Source: DASPSM01 sp963800135
Lineage (GTDB): Bacteria; Planctomycetota; Planctomycetia; Planctomycetales; Planctomycetaceae
Length of the DNA: 64,000 nt
Reading direction: 5' to 3'
NCBI GenBank assembly: GCA_963800135.1
Contig: CAWCZR010000007.1
Span: 62,001-126,000 of the forward strand
The position numbers and the translations under genes are program-made. This document shows, piece by piece, positions 1-10,427 of this stretch; position 1 is the stretch's first letter; every line of letters starts with the position of its first letter. The notes below the pieces were generated by a model. That model saw only the letters and a list, made by a program, of their open reading frames with translations, was not told where the DNA came from and made no database searches.

Positions 1-669
1 CGGCTTCATTTTCGCCAGCTCGCCGCGAACCTGTTCGGAAAACTGAATTTCCGTGGCGTAGAGCTGGTCCTTGAGAGGGTCGAGCGCGGCGACGACGTTG
101 GCCGGCACTCCCTCCTTCGTAAGCCGCGCGATCCCGCTCTCCGTGATGCGGTAGCGGCCGACCTTCTGGTCTTCGGACCACGAGTCGCTGCCGACCCAGG
201 CAATCTTCATCACGAGGGCGCCCGCTTTGAACTGGGCGACCATCATGAACGACATATAGAAGAGGATAAACAGCGAGGCGAGCAGGCCGAGCCCCGGGCT
301 GCCGAACCGCTCGCGAAACAGGTCGGGCATGGTGATCGCGCCGCACCGCCGCGAAATCTCCGCCAGCCGTTTGCCCAGAATGCCGAAGCCGGTGATCGGC
401 ACGACCATGTAAGCGGCAATCCACAGGACGACGGACCAGCCGTGCGTATAGACGAGCGACGGGTATCCCATGAAGGTGCCGCCGCTCTGGACGGTGGCCG
501 TGAGCGCGAGCGCCCACGAACCGAGCCCGCGGTTGCCCAGGAAGAATCCCTTCATGAACGATCCCGCGCGGGTCGCGCGGTTGGCCAGCACGCCGATCCA
601 CATCGACGCCAGAATGAACAGCACGAGTGCCGTCAGCGTGCCCCAGGCGGGTTGGGCGGCAATCAGCAT
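1..669 (-). CDS. Sodium:solute symporter family protein (C-terminus beyond window)
   Basis: The N-terminal 223 residues of an SSS-family transporter are visible; the rest lies off the left edge. The frame has the usual family opening: a first membrane helix at about residues 8-28 (LVLFILASMWIGVLA), then a GNRGLGSWALALTATVQSGG loop/helix and GYPSLVY, the unwound sodium-site region of TM1-TM2 in this family, and more helices near 78-97 and 133-155. The ATG follows directly on the stop codon of the small DUF997 gene, so the two are probably translated together. The pairing resembles yhdT-panF of enterobacteria, which suggests a pantothenate- or other carboxylate:Na+ symporter, but the substrate cannot be told from this fragment. 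Confidence 0.85.
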   Translation of the reverse strand, partial: MLIAAQPAWGTLTALVLFILASMWIGVLANRATRAGSFMKGFFLGNRGLGSWALALTATVQSGGTFMGYPSLVYTHGWSVVLWIAAYMVVPITGFGILGKRLAEISRRCGAITMPDLFRERFGSPGLGLLASLFILFYMSFMMVAQFKAGALVMKIAWVGSDSWSEDQKVGRYRITESGIARLTKEGVPANVVAALDPLKDQLYATEIQFSEQVRGELAKMKP

Positions 670-1014
670 TCAGGCGTCCTGAATCTGTTCGTCGGCCAGC
701 GCCGTTGGATTGGCCTCGGTGCCGGGCGGATCCTCGCCCAGATCTTCGTCCGTCATCAACAGAGACGCGAAGACCCACGAGAAGACGACGCAGACGCCCC
801 ACGGCACAACGATCCCCCAGAAGACCCAATCGGGGAAACCGTAAATGTAGCGCAGGTCTTCGGCCCGGCGGCCGTAACCGTAGCGGGCACAGTAGCCGAC
901 CGTGTACGTCAGCGCGACGATCCACGTTGCAAAGACGATCACCGCTTCACGGCGAGCACTTATGAGGATCGGATCTTCGCGGCGGGGCGCGGTGGCGGGC
1001 GCGTCGGTGGGCAT
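670..1014 (-). CDS. DUF997 (YhdT-like) small membrane protein
   Basis: A 114-residue protein with two hydrophobic helices, at about residues 25-44 (AVIVFATWIVALTYTVGYCA) and 63-87 (WVFWGIVVPWGVCVVFSWVFA), and a YIYGFPDWVFWG segment typical of the DUF997/YhdT family. The ATG at 1014 was chosen because the residues upstream in the same frame look like antisense of proC. Its stop codon abuts the start of the symporter gene. Family members sit next to PanF-type symporters and are thought to be accessory subunits; that role is inferred from context only. Confidence 0.8.
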   Translation of the reverse strand: MPTDAPATAPRREDPILISARREAVIVFATWIVALTYTVGYCARYGYGRRAEDLRYIYGFPDWVFWGIVVPWGVCVVFSWVFASLLMTDEDLGEDPPGTEANPTALADEQIQDA

Positions 1015-1117
1015 AGAAAGGCAGATTTTAACGGCCTGCCTCGAGCGTTTCAAAGAAGTGGTCGCTGACAGTGGCCGCGCCCGCGTTTTATAATCGCGTT
1101 TTCGGAAAGAGTGGCGC

Positions 1118-1946
1118 ATGTCGGCGAAGAACGAACGAATTCGAGTCGGGTTTCTCGGTGCCGGGCGGATGGCGACCGCGTTGGCCAAAGGGCTCGTCGC
1201 GGCCGGTTTCACGGCGGCCGACGCGATCCTGGCCAGCGATCCGTTGGCGGTCGGCCGCGATTCGTTTGCGAAGGCGTCGGGCTGTCGCAGCACGGCCTCG
1301 AATCTCGAGGTCGTCCGCGGGGCCGATGTGATGGTGCTGGCGGTCAAACCCGGCCATGTCGCCGAGGTGTTGGCGGAAATTTCCAGCGACGTGCAGTCGC
1401 GGCATCTCGTCATTTCAATCGCCGCCGGCGTTCCACTGCGGACGTTGAGCGCGGCGCTTGGTTCCCAGGCAAGGCTCGCCCGCGTAATGCCGAACACGCC
1501 GTGCCTGGTGGGCGCCGGTGCTTCGGCCTACGCTCTCGGCGGAGGCGCTGACGGTCGACGACGGCAAATTGGTGTCGCGACTGCTGTCGACCGTGGGAAT
1601 TGCCGTCGAGCTGCCCGAGCAGATGCTCGATGCCGTCACCGGTCTCTCCGGTAGCGGACCGGCGTACGTGTATCAGATGATCGAAGCCCTGAGTGACGGC
1701 GGCTTGTTGATGGGCTTGCCGCGCGACGTCGCCACGCGATTGGCGAGCCAAACCGTGCTCGGCGCGGCCCAAATGGTGATCCAGACCGGCGAAACTCCGG
1801 CCGTGCTGAAGGACGCCGTCGCCAGCCCCGGCGGCACGACGATCGCCGGCTTGCACGCCCTGGAAACGGCAGGCCTTCGCGCGGCACTGATGAACGCCGT
1901 GCAGGCCGCAACTCTGCGCTCGCGCGAGTTGGGCGAGCTGGCCTGA
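1118..1946 (+). CDS. proC: Pyrroline-5-carboxylate reductase, apparent frameshift
   Basis: ProC catalyses the last step of proline synthesis, NAD(P)H reduction of pyrroline-5-carboxylate, in the cytoplasm. The first frame (from ATG 1118) carries the Rossmann motif GFLGAGRMATALAKGL, then VLAVKPGHVAEVL and RVMPNTPCLVGAGASAYAL. The protein then continues in the next frame, from about 1530-1560, with EALTVDDGKLVSRLL, SGSGPAYVYQMIEAL and the family signature VASPGGTTIAGLHALE, ending at 1946. The two halves together give the normal length of about 275 residues, so the gene looks intact apart from one frame change in a GC-rich stretch. I favour a sequence error, because both halves keep all key motifs. 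It stands alone, divergent from the symporter pair. Confidence 0.9.
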
Positions 1947-1961
1947 CCAAATTGCGAAGAG

Positions 1962-2066
1962 TTTCTTCAGCACGAAGACACTAAGGCACGAAGTAAAGCC
2001 CTAAGCAAAGAGCTGAATTTCTTAGTGCCTTAGTGCCTTAGTGGTGAAAATCTCCGTGCTTGTTGT
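1962..2066. repeat. Dispersed palindromic repeat, family A copy 1
   Basis: An imperfect inverted repeat: GCACGAAGACACTAAGGCAC on the left and TTAGTGCCTTAGTGGTGAAA on the right, about 40 bases apart, ending with the motif AATCTCCGTG. Related copies with the same arms lie at 11993-12105 and 53700-53792. It has no coding capacity and fills much of the 417-base gap between proC and the GGDEF gene; the rest of that gap (2067-2363) shows nothing else I can name. It could be a miniature transposable element or an exported hairpin; I cannot tell. Confidence 0.75.
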
Positions 2067-2363
2067 CACGCGCTCGCTTGCAGTGGCGGCAGCGTGATGG
2101 CGAATTCTTCGCCATCTAAGCCTGGTGAAAAGCGCATCGCCCGCAAAATCGTCACAATCGGTCGCCTCTTCGGATCTCACCGGCACCGATTCTTTGGGGA
2201 TCGGCCCGGCACGCCGCCCGCAGTTTGACACCTGCGACGCTTGGCGTAGATTTTCGCGGCGTTCGTACACGTTTTGCCGGCCGCGAGTCCAATTCCGGCC
2301 TCCGTCGCCCGTCACCGCTTCGGCGGTGATCGGGCCGGACCGCACCAATTTGGGCGAGAAAAA

Positions 2364-4505
2364 ATGCTCACCGAACCGCTCGAGCACGAGCTGACCGTCG
2401 AAGAAGCTGCCGATTCCGCGCTCCTCAATCCGCAGCCGCACGATTCCGCGCGGGTCCTGCTCGGCTTGATGAACTTGCACAAGCGTGCCGACGCCGAAAG
2501 CCCGGCCGTGGCCGGCGATCCGCTGGCGGGCACCATTTCCAAGGGCGTGCTGCGAAGCCTGATGTGCGCCCTGCACTACCGCGACGTAGCCACCATGTGG
2601 CACTCCCGCCGCGTGGCCCTGTTGGCGACGGGCATCGCCAAGCACCTGGGCTGGGAGACGCAGCAGACCACGATGCTCGAAGTCGCGTCGCTCTTGCACG
2701 ACATCGGCAAGATCGGTGTGCCTGACAATATTCTCTTCAAGGCCGGCCGGCTCAGCCCCGACGAAACCGAGTTGATGGACCTGCATCACAATATCGGCGT
2801 CGACGTGCTGCAGGCGGCCCGCGTGAACAAGGAAGTCGTGAAATTCATCGTGCAGGCGTCCTACGACTATCACGGCTGCATCGGCCAGACGCGGCGGGCA
2901 GGCGCGAACTTCTGCCAGGGCGGCCGCATCCTCGCCGTCGCCGACGCGTACGATTCGCTCTCGTCGGATAAGACGTATCGCCAGGCGAAGTCGCACGCCG
3001 AGATCATGATGATCCTGAAGGAAGCGTCGGGGACGCAGTTCGACGGAAACATCGTGCGGGCCTTGGAACGCTGGGCCGAGAACGACGGCATTCCCTTTGG
3101 CGAGCAGCTGGACGAAACCAACAGCGGCCTGTCGCCGGGCAAGACGCCGCCGAACCTCGGACCCGAGGCGGGGGCGCTCGGACACATCTTCTCGTATCTG
3201 TATCTGCTCGAGAGCCTGTACGACGGGTTCTACGTCGTCGATGCGGATCTGAAATTCGTGCTCTGGAGCAGCGGAGCCGAAAAGCTGTTGGGCCGCCAGT
3301 CGTACGACATTCTCGAGCAGGCCTGGAACGAGAACGTGCTCAAGTACGCCGACGCCTTGGGCGAGCGGATCCCTGAGGCCGACGTGCCAATGAAGCGCGT
3401 CCGTGAATCGACGACGCCGTCGACGCAGAACATTCAAATGCAGGCGGCGGACGGCCGCTGGATCGACGTGGAGCTGCAGTCGGTCCCGCTCGTCGATCAC
3501 GAAGGGCATTTGCACGGCATTGCCGAGATCTTTCGCGACCTGTCCCGCAATAGCATGCGGCCGCGCGAATATCGCGATTTGAAGCTGGCGGCCAGCCGCG
3601 ATCCGCTGACCTCGCTGGCCAATCGCGGCGAGCTGGAAACGCAATTGGCACTGATGCTGCACGACCAGCAGGCCGCCGGCGCCGAGCCCTTCGTCGTGAT
3701 GTTCGGCGACATCGACTACTTCAAAGCGATCAACGATAACTTCGGCCACGCCGTCGGCGACCAGGTGCTGGTCGACTTTGCCAACTGCGTGCGGCACGAA
3801 GTTTATTCGGGCGACCTGGTGACCCGGTACGGCGGCGAAGAGTTCGTCATCGTCTGCCCGGGAACTGCACTCGAACAGGGATTCAAGCGATCCGAGCGGC
3901 TGCGGTTGGCCATCATGAACGGCAATATCGGCGGCAACCCCGATCTGCGGGTGACGACGTCCTTCGGGGTGACGCAGGTCGAGCCGGGCGACACGGTCGA
4001 AACGCTCTTGAAGCGGGCCGACCGCGCCCTCTACACCGCCAAGAAGACGGGCCGCAACCGCACGGTCTCGCTCACGTCGGACGAGAACCGGGTCGAAGAG
4101 CAGCTGTCCGAGGTCGAGGCGCAGAAGCCGCAGGATCCCTACGTCTTCGAGTCGACCTTTAGCGCCTGCATCGCGGCGGACATGATCGTCTACAAGCTGG
4201 GCGGTTTCGTCCGCGACGAGCACGGCACCCTGAGCGAAGTCTCGGAGACCGAGGCCGTGATCAAGCTGGGCCGCAGCGGGCTCTTCCCGATGTGGGGCCG
4301 CTCGCCCATCCGGCAGCCGGTGACGGTGGTGGTCCGCTTCGGCAACGAAAAGGCGACGCCGTCGCGACGGCAACGGGTGGCCTCGAAGCAAGTGAGCATC
4401 AAGGTCCGCATCGAACCGCTCGGCTGGCGCCCCAGCGAGGAAAAATTCCAACGCCGGGCCCAGTCGGTCCTGCGGATCCTCCGCTCGTACTTTGCGGCCG
4501 GCTGA
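2364..4505 (+). CDS. HD-domain / PAS / diguanylate cyclase (GGDEF) protein
   Basis: A 713-residue signalling protein. An HD domain lies at about 70-245 (HDIGKIGVPD at 112-121), a PAS domain at about 285-395, and a GGDEF domain at about 405-560, with the catalytic motif RYGGEEF (GGEEF at 490-494) and the metal ligand in FGDIDYF. The cyclase should make cyclic-di-GMP. The autoinhibitory RxxD site is absent (YSGD at the equivalent place). The HD domain aligns with HD-GYP proteins, but where HHxxxxGxGYP is expected it reads YDYHGCIGQTRRAG, so phosphodiesterase activity by that half is doubtful. About 130 C-terminal residues after the GGDEF domain match nothing I recognise. The ATG at 2364 was chosen because coding character starts there. 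No membrane segment is apparent. Confidence 0.9.
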   Translation: MLTEPLEHELTVEEAADSALLNPQPHDSARVLLGLMNLHKRADAESPAVAGDPLAGTISKGVLRSLMCALHYRDVATMWHSRRVALLATGIAKHLGWETQQTTMLEVASLLHDIGKIGVPDNILFKAGRLSPDETELMDLHHNIGVDVLQAARVNKEVVKFIVQASYDYHGCIGQTRRAGANFCQGGRILAVADAYDSLSSDKTYRQAKSHAEIMMILKEASGTQFDGNIVRALERWAENDGIPFGEQLDETNSGLSPGKTPPNLGPEAGALGHIFSYLYLLESLYDGFYVVDADLKFVLWSSGAEKLLGRQSYDILEQAWNENVLKYADALGERIPEADVPMKRVRESTTPSTQNIQMQAADGRWIDVELQSVPLVDHEGHLHGIAEIFRDLSRNSMRPREYRDLKLAASRDPLTSLANRGELETQLALMLHDQQAAGAEPFVVMFGDIDYFKAINDNFGHAVGDQVLVDFANCVRHEVYSGDLVTRYGGEEFVIVCPGTALEQGFKRSERLRLAIMNGNIGGNPDLRVTTSFGVTQVEPGDTVETLLKRADRALYTAKKTGRNRTVSLTSDENRVEEQLSEVEAQKPQDPYVFESTFSACIAADMIVYKLGGFVRDEHGTLSEVSETEAVIKLGRSGLFPMWGRSPIRQPVTVVVRFGNEKATPSRRQRVASKQVSIKVRIEPLGWRPSEEKFQRRAQSVLRILRSYFAAG

Positions 4506-4520
4506 TTCTCGCTCGAATGC

Positions 4521-4645
4521 GGCGAGCGGCGGGTGTCAGCCCGCCGGTTCTAAAGAGGGCGCCGACGAGACGGTCGCGAACGCGGGAAGAATCAGCCAAG
4601 AGACCCTCGCAAACCGGCCCGCTAACACCGGGCGCTCGCCCGGGT
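4521..4645. repeat. Dispersed inverted repeat, family D copy 1
   Basis: The left arm reads GCGAGCGGCGGGTGTCAGCC followed by CGCCGGTT. The right arm, inverted, reads AACCGGCCCGCTAACACCGG followed by GCGCTCGCC. About 60 bases separate the arms. Half copies of the same motif occur at 8762-8815 and 16463-16489. Non-coding, between two convergent genes. Confidence 0.6.
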
Positions 4646-4652
4646 GTGCGCG

Positions 4653-5438
4653 CTAGGACATCGAACTAAAGCGGCGGAGCACCAGCGCTCCCACGAGGTT
4701 CACGGCGCCAAAGACGAGCAGCCCGAGCGCGGTCGCGAGCACCACCGCGCACAGCACGAGATCGACCTTGAGCTGCGTCGTCGACTCCTGGATCAAGTAG
4801 CCGAGCCCGCAGTGCTCGGACGGATCGTAGCCCACGAAGAACTCGCCGACGATCGTGCCGATCACCGCCAGGCCGCTCGACGTCTTAGCTCCCGTCACAG
4901 TCGAGGGAACGGCACTTGGCAGCCGCAGCTTGAAGAGCGTCTGCCAGCGTGACGCGTTGTGCAGCCGAAGCAGATCGACGAGATCGGGATCGATCGCGGT
5001 CAGCCCAGCCGTCGCGTTGGTGATGATCGGAAAAACGCTGACGATAAACGCCACGAGCACCACGCTGCGAAACCCCGTCCCGGACCAGAGCACGATCAGC
5101 GGGGCAATCGCCACGATCGGGACCGTCTGCAGCAAAATGGCATAGGGGAAAAAACCCCGCCGGATGATCGCCGACTGGCAGAAAACGAGAGCGATCAGCA
5201 CGCCGATGATCAGGCTGACGGCAAAGCCGCACGCTGCCCCGGCCGCCGTGATGCCAGTCGCCGAGGCCAGCTTGCCGAAATTCTCGAGCGCGGCACTGCC
5301 GACGTCAGTCGGGCTCGGTAGGAGGAACGCGGGGACTTTCCAGATTCGCACGACTGCCTGCCAGACGCCGAGCACGACGAGAAACAAGACGACGGGCGGC
5401 AGCACCGCCGTCAGCAGCGAGCGTTTCGACGGCATCAT
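4653..5438 (-). CDS. ABC transporter permease, nitrate/sulfonate/taurine type
   Basis: A 261-residue inner-membrane permease of the SsuC/TauC/NrtB class with about six hydrophobic segments. The family features are the N-terminal FLLPSPTDVG and the cytoplasmic EAA-loop region from about residue 140 (LTAIDPDLVDLLRLHNASRW ... LRLPSAVPSTVTG). Its start overlaps the end of the ATPase gene by 4 bases (ATGA), so the two are coupled. No periplasmic binding protein is next to them, so the substrate is unknown; pyrimidine, sulfonate or nitrate are all possible for this class. Confidence 0.88.
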   Translation of the reverse strand: MMPSKRSLLTAVLPPVVLFLVVLGVWQAVVRIWKVPAFLLPSPTDVGSAALENFGKLASATGITAAGAACGFAVSLIIGVLIALVFCQSAIIRRGFFPYAILLQTVPIVAIAPLIVLWSGTGFRSVVLVAFIVSVFPIITNATAGLTAIDPDLVDLLRLHNASRWQTLFKLRLPSAVPSTVTGAKTSSGLAVIGTIVGEFFVGYDPSEHCGLGYLIQESTTQLKVDLVLCAVVLATALGLLVFGAVNLVGALVLRRFSSMS

Positions 5439-6249
5439 GAGGCCGCCTTTCGCAACAGGCTGCTCACTTCGCCGACCTGCCGCGCGAACTCGCCCGTGCC
5501 CTTAAGTTCGGGCCGCCGCGGGTACTCGAACGGGATCGTGACCTCGCTGGCGATCCGCCCGGGCGACGGCGTGACGACGAGAATCCGCTGCGAAAGGTAG
5601 ACCGCCTCGCTCACGTTGTGGGTGACGAAGACGGCCGTCGGCCGCCGCGCGAGCCAAATCCGAGCCAGCTCGTCGTTAAGCTGTTGACGAAGCAGGTCGT
5701 CCAAGGCCCCGAACGGTTCATCGAGTAGCAGGATTTCGGGCTCGGTGACCAGCGCCGCGCGAGCGAAACGCGCATCCGCATTCCGCCCGAGAGCATCCGC
5801 GGTGTCTTGAGGGCGTCGACCTGGCTCAGACCGACCAGCGACAGCGCCTCGCTCACTCGCGGCAGCCGATTGGTCTTCGAGCCGCGTTCCAATTCAAGCG
5901 GCAAGCCGACGTTTTGCGCGGCCGTCCGCCAGGGCAAGAGCCGCGGATCCTGAAAGACGAAGCCGATCCGGGCCGAACCGCGCGTCACGGCGGCCGCCGT
6001 CCGATGTCCGACGCGGATCATCCCGCTCGAGGGAGCGACGAGCCCGGCAATAATCCGCAAGAGCGTCGATTTGCCGCAACCCGACGGTCCCACGATCGAG
6101 ACAAACTCACCGCCGCCGATCGTAAAGCTGGCGTCCTCCACGGCCACCTGGCCGCCGTCATAGATCATCGCCACATGGTCGGCGACGACTTCGGCGCTGG
6201 GGTTGGGGCTCGGCGTTCGTGCTTCGTGCTTCGGGAATTCCTGCGTCAT
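5435..6249 (-). CDS. ABC transporter ATP-binding protein (SsuB/TauB class), apparent frameshift
   Basis: The energy-coupling ATPase for the adjoining permease. The first frame, from ATG 6249, has Walker A GPSGCGKST, the Q-loop GFVFQDPRLLPW and signature MLSGGMRMRVSLAR. The product then changes frame at about 5765 and goes on with ALVTEPEILLLDEPFGALDD (Walker B and D-loop) and FVTHNVSEAVYLSQRI (H-loop). One added base in the run CGCGCGG restores SLARALVTEPEILL, so a single-base deletion in the sequence is the simplest explanation. The restored protein is about 271 residues, normal for the family. The signature is LSGGM rather than LSGGQ, which is common in this class. Confidence 0.85.
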
Positions 6250-6266
6250 TCGTGCTTCGTCATTCA

Positions 6267-6752
6267 CTATCTGACCACCAGGCGGTCCACCTCGAGCGAC
6301 GGCAGCTCCACAATGGCAATCGTGCGCGGGTTGGCGCGGAACAGCGCGCCCGGATTGAGCACCAGCGTCTTCCCCTCGTAGTGTTCCTCGGGAACGTGCG
6401 TGTGGCCGTAGCAAACGAGCTGGTACTTTTGCGAATTCACCGCTTCCTGGAAGCGGCGATGATCGTGGCCGTGGACGAGGGCGATCCGGCAGCCGGCCAA
6501 GTCGATCTCGCCAAATTCGTCGTGGCAGTTTTGCTCGACCAGTTCGATCGCGGCTCGCAATGCGAACCAATCGGAATCGCAATTGCCGAAGACGTAATGC
6601 CCGGGCCACCGAGAGAAGACCTGCACGATCTCCGGCGTGCCGATGTCGCCGCAGTGCAGCACCTGCTCGATCGGGTGCTCCGCGAGCAGCTCGGCCGCGC
6701 GGCGGGCGCTGGGCAAGTGCCCGTGAGTGTCGCTGACCACGCCGATCTGCAT
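6267..6752 (-). CDS. YfcE/MJ0936-type metallophosphoesterase
   Basis: A 161-residue single-domain calcineurin-like phosphodiesterase. All metal-binding blocks are present: SDTHGH near the N-terminus, HCGDIG, FGNCDSD, HGHDH and GHTH near residue 115. Family members hydrolyse phosphodiesters with two metal ions; the physiological substrate of this subgroup is generally unknown. It ends 17 bases before the ABC ATPase gene on the same strand, so it may lie at the head of that operon. Confidence 0.88.
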   Translation of the reverse strand: MQIGVVSDTHGHLPSARRAAELLAEHPIEQVLHCGDIGTPEIVQVFSRWPGHYVFGNCDSDWFALRAAIELVEQNCHDEFGEIDLAGCRIALVHGHDHRRFQEAVNSQKYQLVCYGHTHVPEEHYEGKTLVLNPGALFRANPRTIAIVELPSLEVDRLVVR

Positions 6753-6782
6753 CGCGGACGGTCCCCTTTCCGATCGGCGAGT

Positions 6783-8720
<1,938 letters not shown>

Positions 8721-8761
8721 ACGGCCCTGCAAAGAGAGCACAGTGCGCGACAGGGTCCGTC

Positions 8762-8815
8762 AATGAACCGGCCGCGCGACAGAACCGGCCGGCTGACACC
8801 GGCCGCTCGCCGGAC
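8762..8815. repeat. Dispersed repeat, family D half copy
   Basis: Contains GAACCGGCCGGCTGACACCG followed by GCCGCTCGCCGG, the same pattern as the arms at 4521-4645 but without a paired arm. It occupies most of the gap between two same-strand genes. Non-coding. Confidence 0.5.
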
Positions 8816-8847
8816 CGCGATCAATCACGGACCGGGCGGGCACACCA

Positions 8848-10041
8848 TTATATTCCATCGGCAAGCTTGCCGTCTTGCAGGCGCAGCACGTTGTCGGTGT
8901 CGGTTAGGTAACGCTGGTCGTGTGTGACGACCACGACAGTTGTTTTCAGTTCCTCGTGCAGCCGCCGCAAATGTCCGAATACCTCGGCCCCGGTCACACT
9001 ATCCAGCTCGCCGGTCGGCTCGTCGGCCAGAACCAGCTTGGGACGCTTGAGGATCGCGCGGGCAATCGCGATCCGCTGCTGCTCGCCGCCGGAAAGTTGG
9101 TTTGGGCGATGGTCGAGCCGCTGCCCCAGCCCCACGTCCTTCAGGAGCTGAATGGCCCGCGCGCGGAGATCGCCCCGGATGCCCCGCGGCATGTACGGGA
9201 CGAGCACGTTGTCGACGGCCGTCAGGTTGGCCAACAGATTGAAGCTCTGGAAGACGAAACCAACTTCCTCCCGCCGATATTGGTCCCGCTCGGTCGCGGT
9301 GAATTTTTGCAGTCGCCGGCCGCCGACCACAATCTCTCCTCGGCTCGGCTCATCCAGCGCACCGATCAGGTACAGCAGAGAACTCTTGCCGCTGCCGGAC
9401 GGGCCCACGATGAACGTGAACGACCCGGCAGGAATTTCGGCCGTCACGCCGCGGAGGGCCTGCACCTCGGTCGTGCCGAGTCGATGACTTTTTGCCACGT
9501 CGTGCAGCTCAACCGCCGTCCCGGGAATGGCCGATTGACCGGAGCCCGCAGCCGACGCGGGACTCGAACCATTAGAGTTGACCGTCACACGCGTCGGTTT
9601 GCCGTTGCCGGACGCCGAGCGAAACTGGCCTTCGATGGCCGACTGCAGCTCATCGCGCGTGCGGCGGAAAGCGGCGAGCTGCTCGTCCGGCGTGCCGACC
9701 ACGTGCCCCGGATCGTCGACTGGCCAGTCCAAGCGATTGACTTGCGGTGGAAACGTCGGGCATTCGCGGGCGGCCGACGCGCAAAGCGTGATTAGCAAAT
9801 CGGGAAGTGTCCCATCAGGCGGCAAAAATTCCTGGATTGACTTGCTCCGCTGGGTCGCAACGTCGGTCCCGATTTCGCGCATCGCGGCGATCGCCAGGGG
9901 ATGGATGAAACCGGCGGGACGCGAACCGGCAGACAGTGCCTCGATCCGGTCGCCGAACGATTGACGGAGCAGTCCCTCAGCCATCTGGCTGCGGCTGGAG
10001 TTTCCCGTGCACAGGAACAAAACGCGCAGCCGCTTTTCCAT
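8848..10041 (-). CDS. Thioredoxin-type arsenate reductase fused to a LolD/MacB-type ABC ATPase
   Basis: A 397-residue two-part protein in one uninterrupted frame. Residues 1-140 match thioredoxin-coupled ArsC: the P-loop CTGNSSRS at 11-18 and a Cys pair in TLCASAARECPTFPP (C87 and C94), so the catalytic triad C11/C87/C94 keeps the spacing of known enzymes, followed by LDWPVDDP. Residues 141-177 are a Ser/Gly/Ala-rich linker. Residues 178-397 form an ABC ATPase with Walker A GPSGSGKSS (213-221), LSGGE (316-320), Walker B LVLADEPTGELD and a VTHD H-loop, of the LolD/MacB lipoprotein-release class. No FtsX-type permease or ars gene adjoins. The fusion is odd; a GTG in the linker could start a separate ATPase if a stop codon has been lost through a sequence error. 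Confidence 0.8.
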   Translation of the reverse strand: MEKRLRVLFLCTGNSSRSQMAEGLLRQSFGDRIEALSAGSRPAGFIHPLAIAAMREIGTDVATQRSKSIQEFLPPDGTLPDLLITLCASAARECPTFPPQVNRLDWPVDDPGHVVGTPDEQLAAFRRTRDELQSAIEGQFRSASGNGKPTRVTVNSNGSSPASAAGSGQSAIPGTAVELHDVAKSHRLGTTEVQALRGVTAEIPAGSFTFIVGPSGSGKSSLLYLIGALDEPSRGEIVVGGRRLQKFTATERDQYRREEVGFVFQSFNLLANLTAVDNVLVPYMPRGIRGDLRARAIQLLKDVGLGQRLDHRPNQLSGGEQQRIAIARAILKRPKLVLADEPTGELDSVTGAEVFGHLRRLHEELKTTVVVVTHDQRYLTDTDNVLRLQDGKLADGI

Positions 10042-10427
10042 CGAACCGATCGACTCGCTGTAACCGCCGCGATGCTCAGCTGAAAAAACTTGCCGTCGCC
10101 AATCCGAGCCGCCCACTTCCCAGCCTGGCTTCGCTCGTCCAAATTTCGCCTACGTGGATTCACTCTATTGATTGCGAAATGACCCGTCCATCGTTGGCAG
10201 GTCGGCCCGGTTCTGAGTATGCTGCAACGCAACCTGCCACCGCTCGGCACGGCCGTTGCGAAACTCTCTCGCCAACGGATCTACGAGCGTACCGGGCTGG
10301 GCATTTCAGGGCTTTGCACCCGCGCCGCCAAGCCCCGACGCGCAGAAGGTGCACGAACTTTGTGCAGCCGTGCCGAATCCGCATGCGCGCTTGAGCACGA
10401 ACGAGACCCACGAAAAGGACCGGACGA
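10042..10427. other. Divergent intergenic region upstream of glnA
   Basis: A 386-base gap between the divergent ArsC-ABC gene and glnA. No gene is apparent. Besides the sigma-54-like site listed separately, no clear hairpin or operator was seen. Confidence 0.5.
10245..10259 (+). promoter_or_regulatory. Possible sigma-54 (-24/-12) promoter of glnA
   Basis: The sequence CGGCACGGCCGTTGC fits the -24/-12 pattern YTGGCAC-N5-TTGC, with GG and GC dinucleotides correctly spaced. It lies about 170 bases before the glnA start. Sigma-54 control of glnA is well known in other bacteria; here it is a sequence-pattern inference only. Confidence 0.35.

Noticed and set aside
2022..4451. Open frame of about 800 codons antisense to the GGDEF gene
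   Set aside because: It mirrors the codon bias of the sense gene in high-GC DNA. It lacks any motif, while the sense strand has clear HD, PAS and GGDEF domains.
9551..9577. tRNA-like GGACTCGAACC motif
   Set aside because: It lies inside the ArsC-ABC linker and no cloverleaf can be folded around it.
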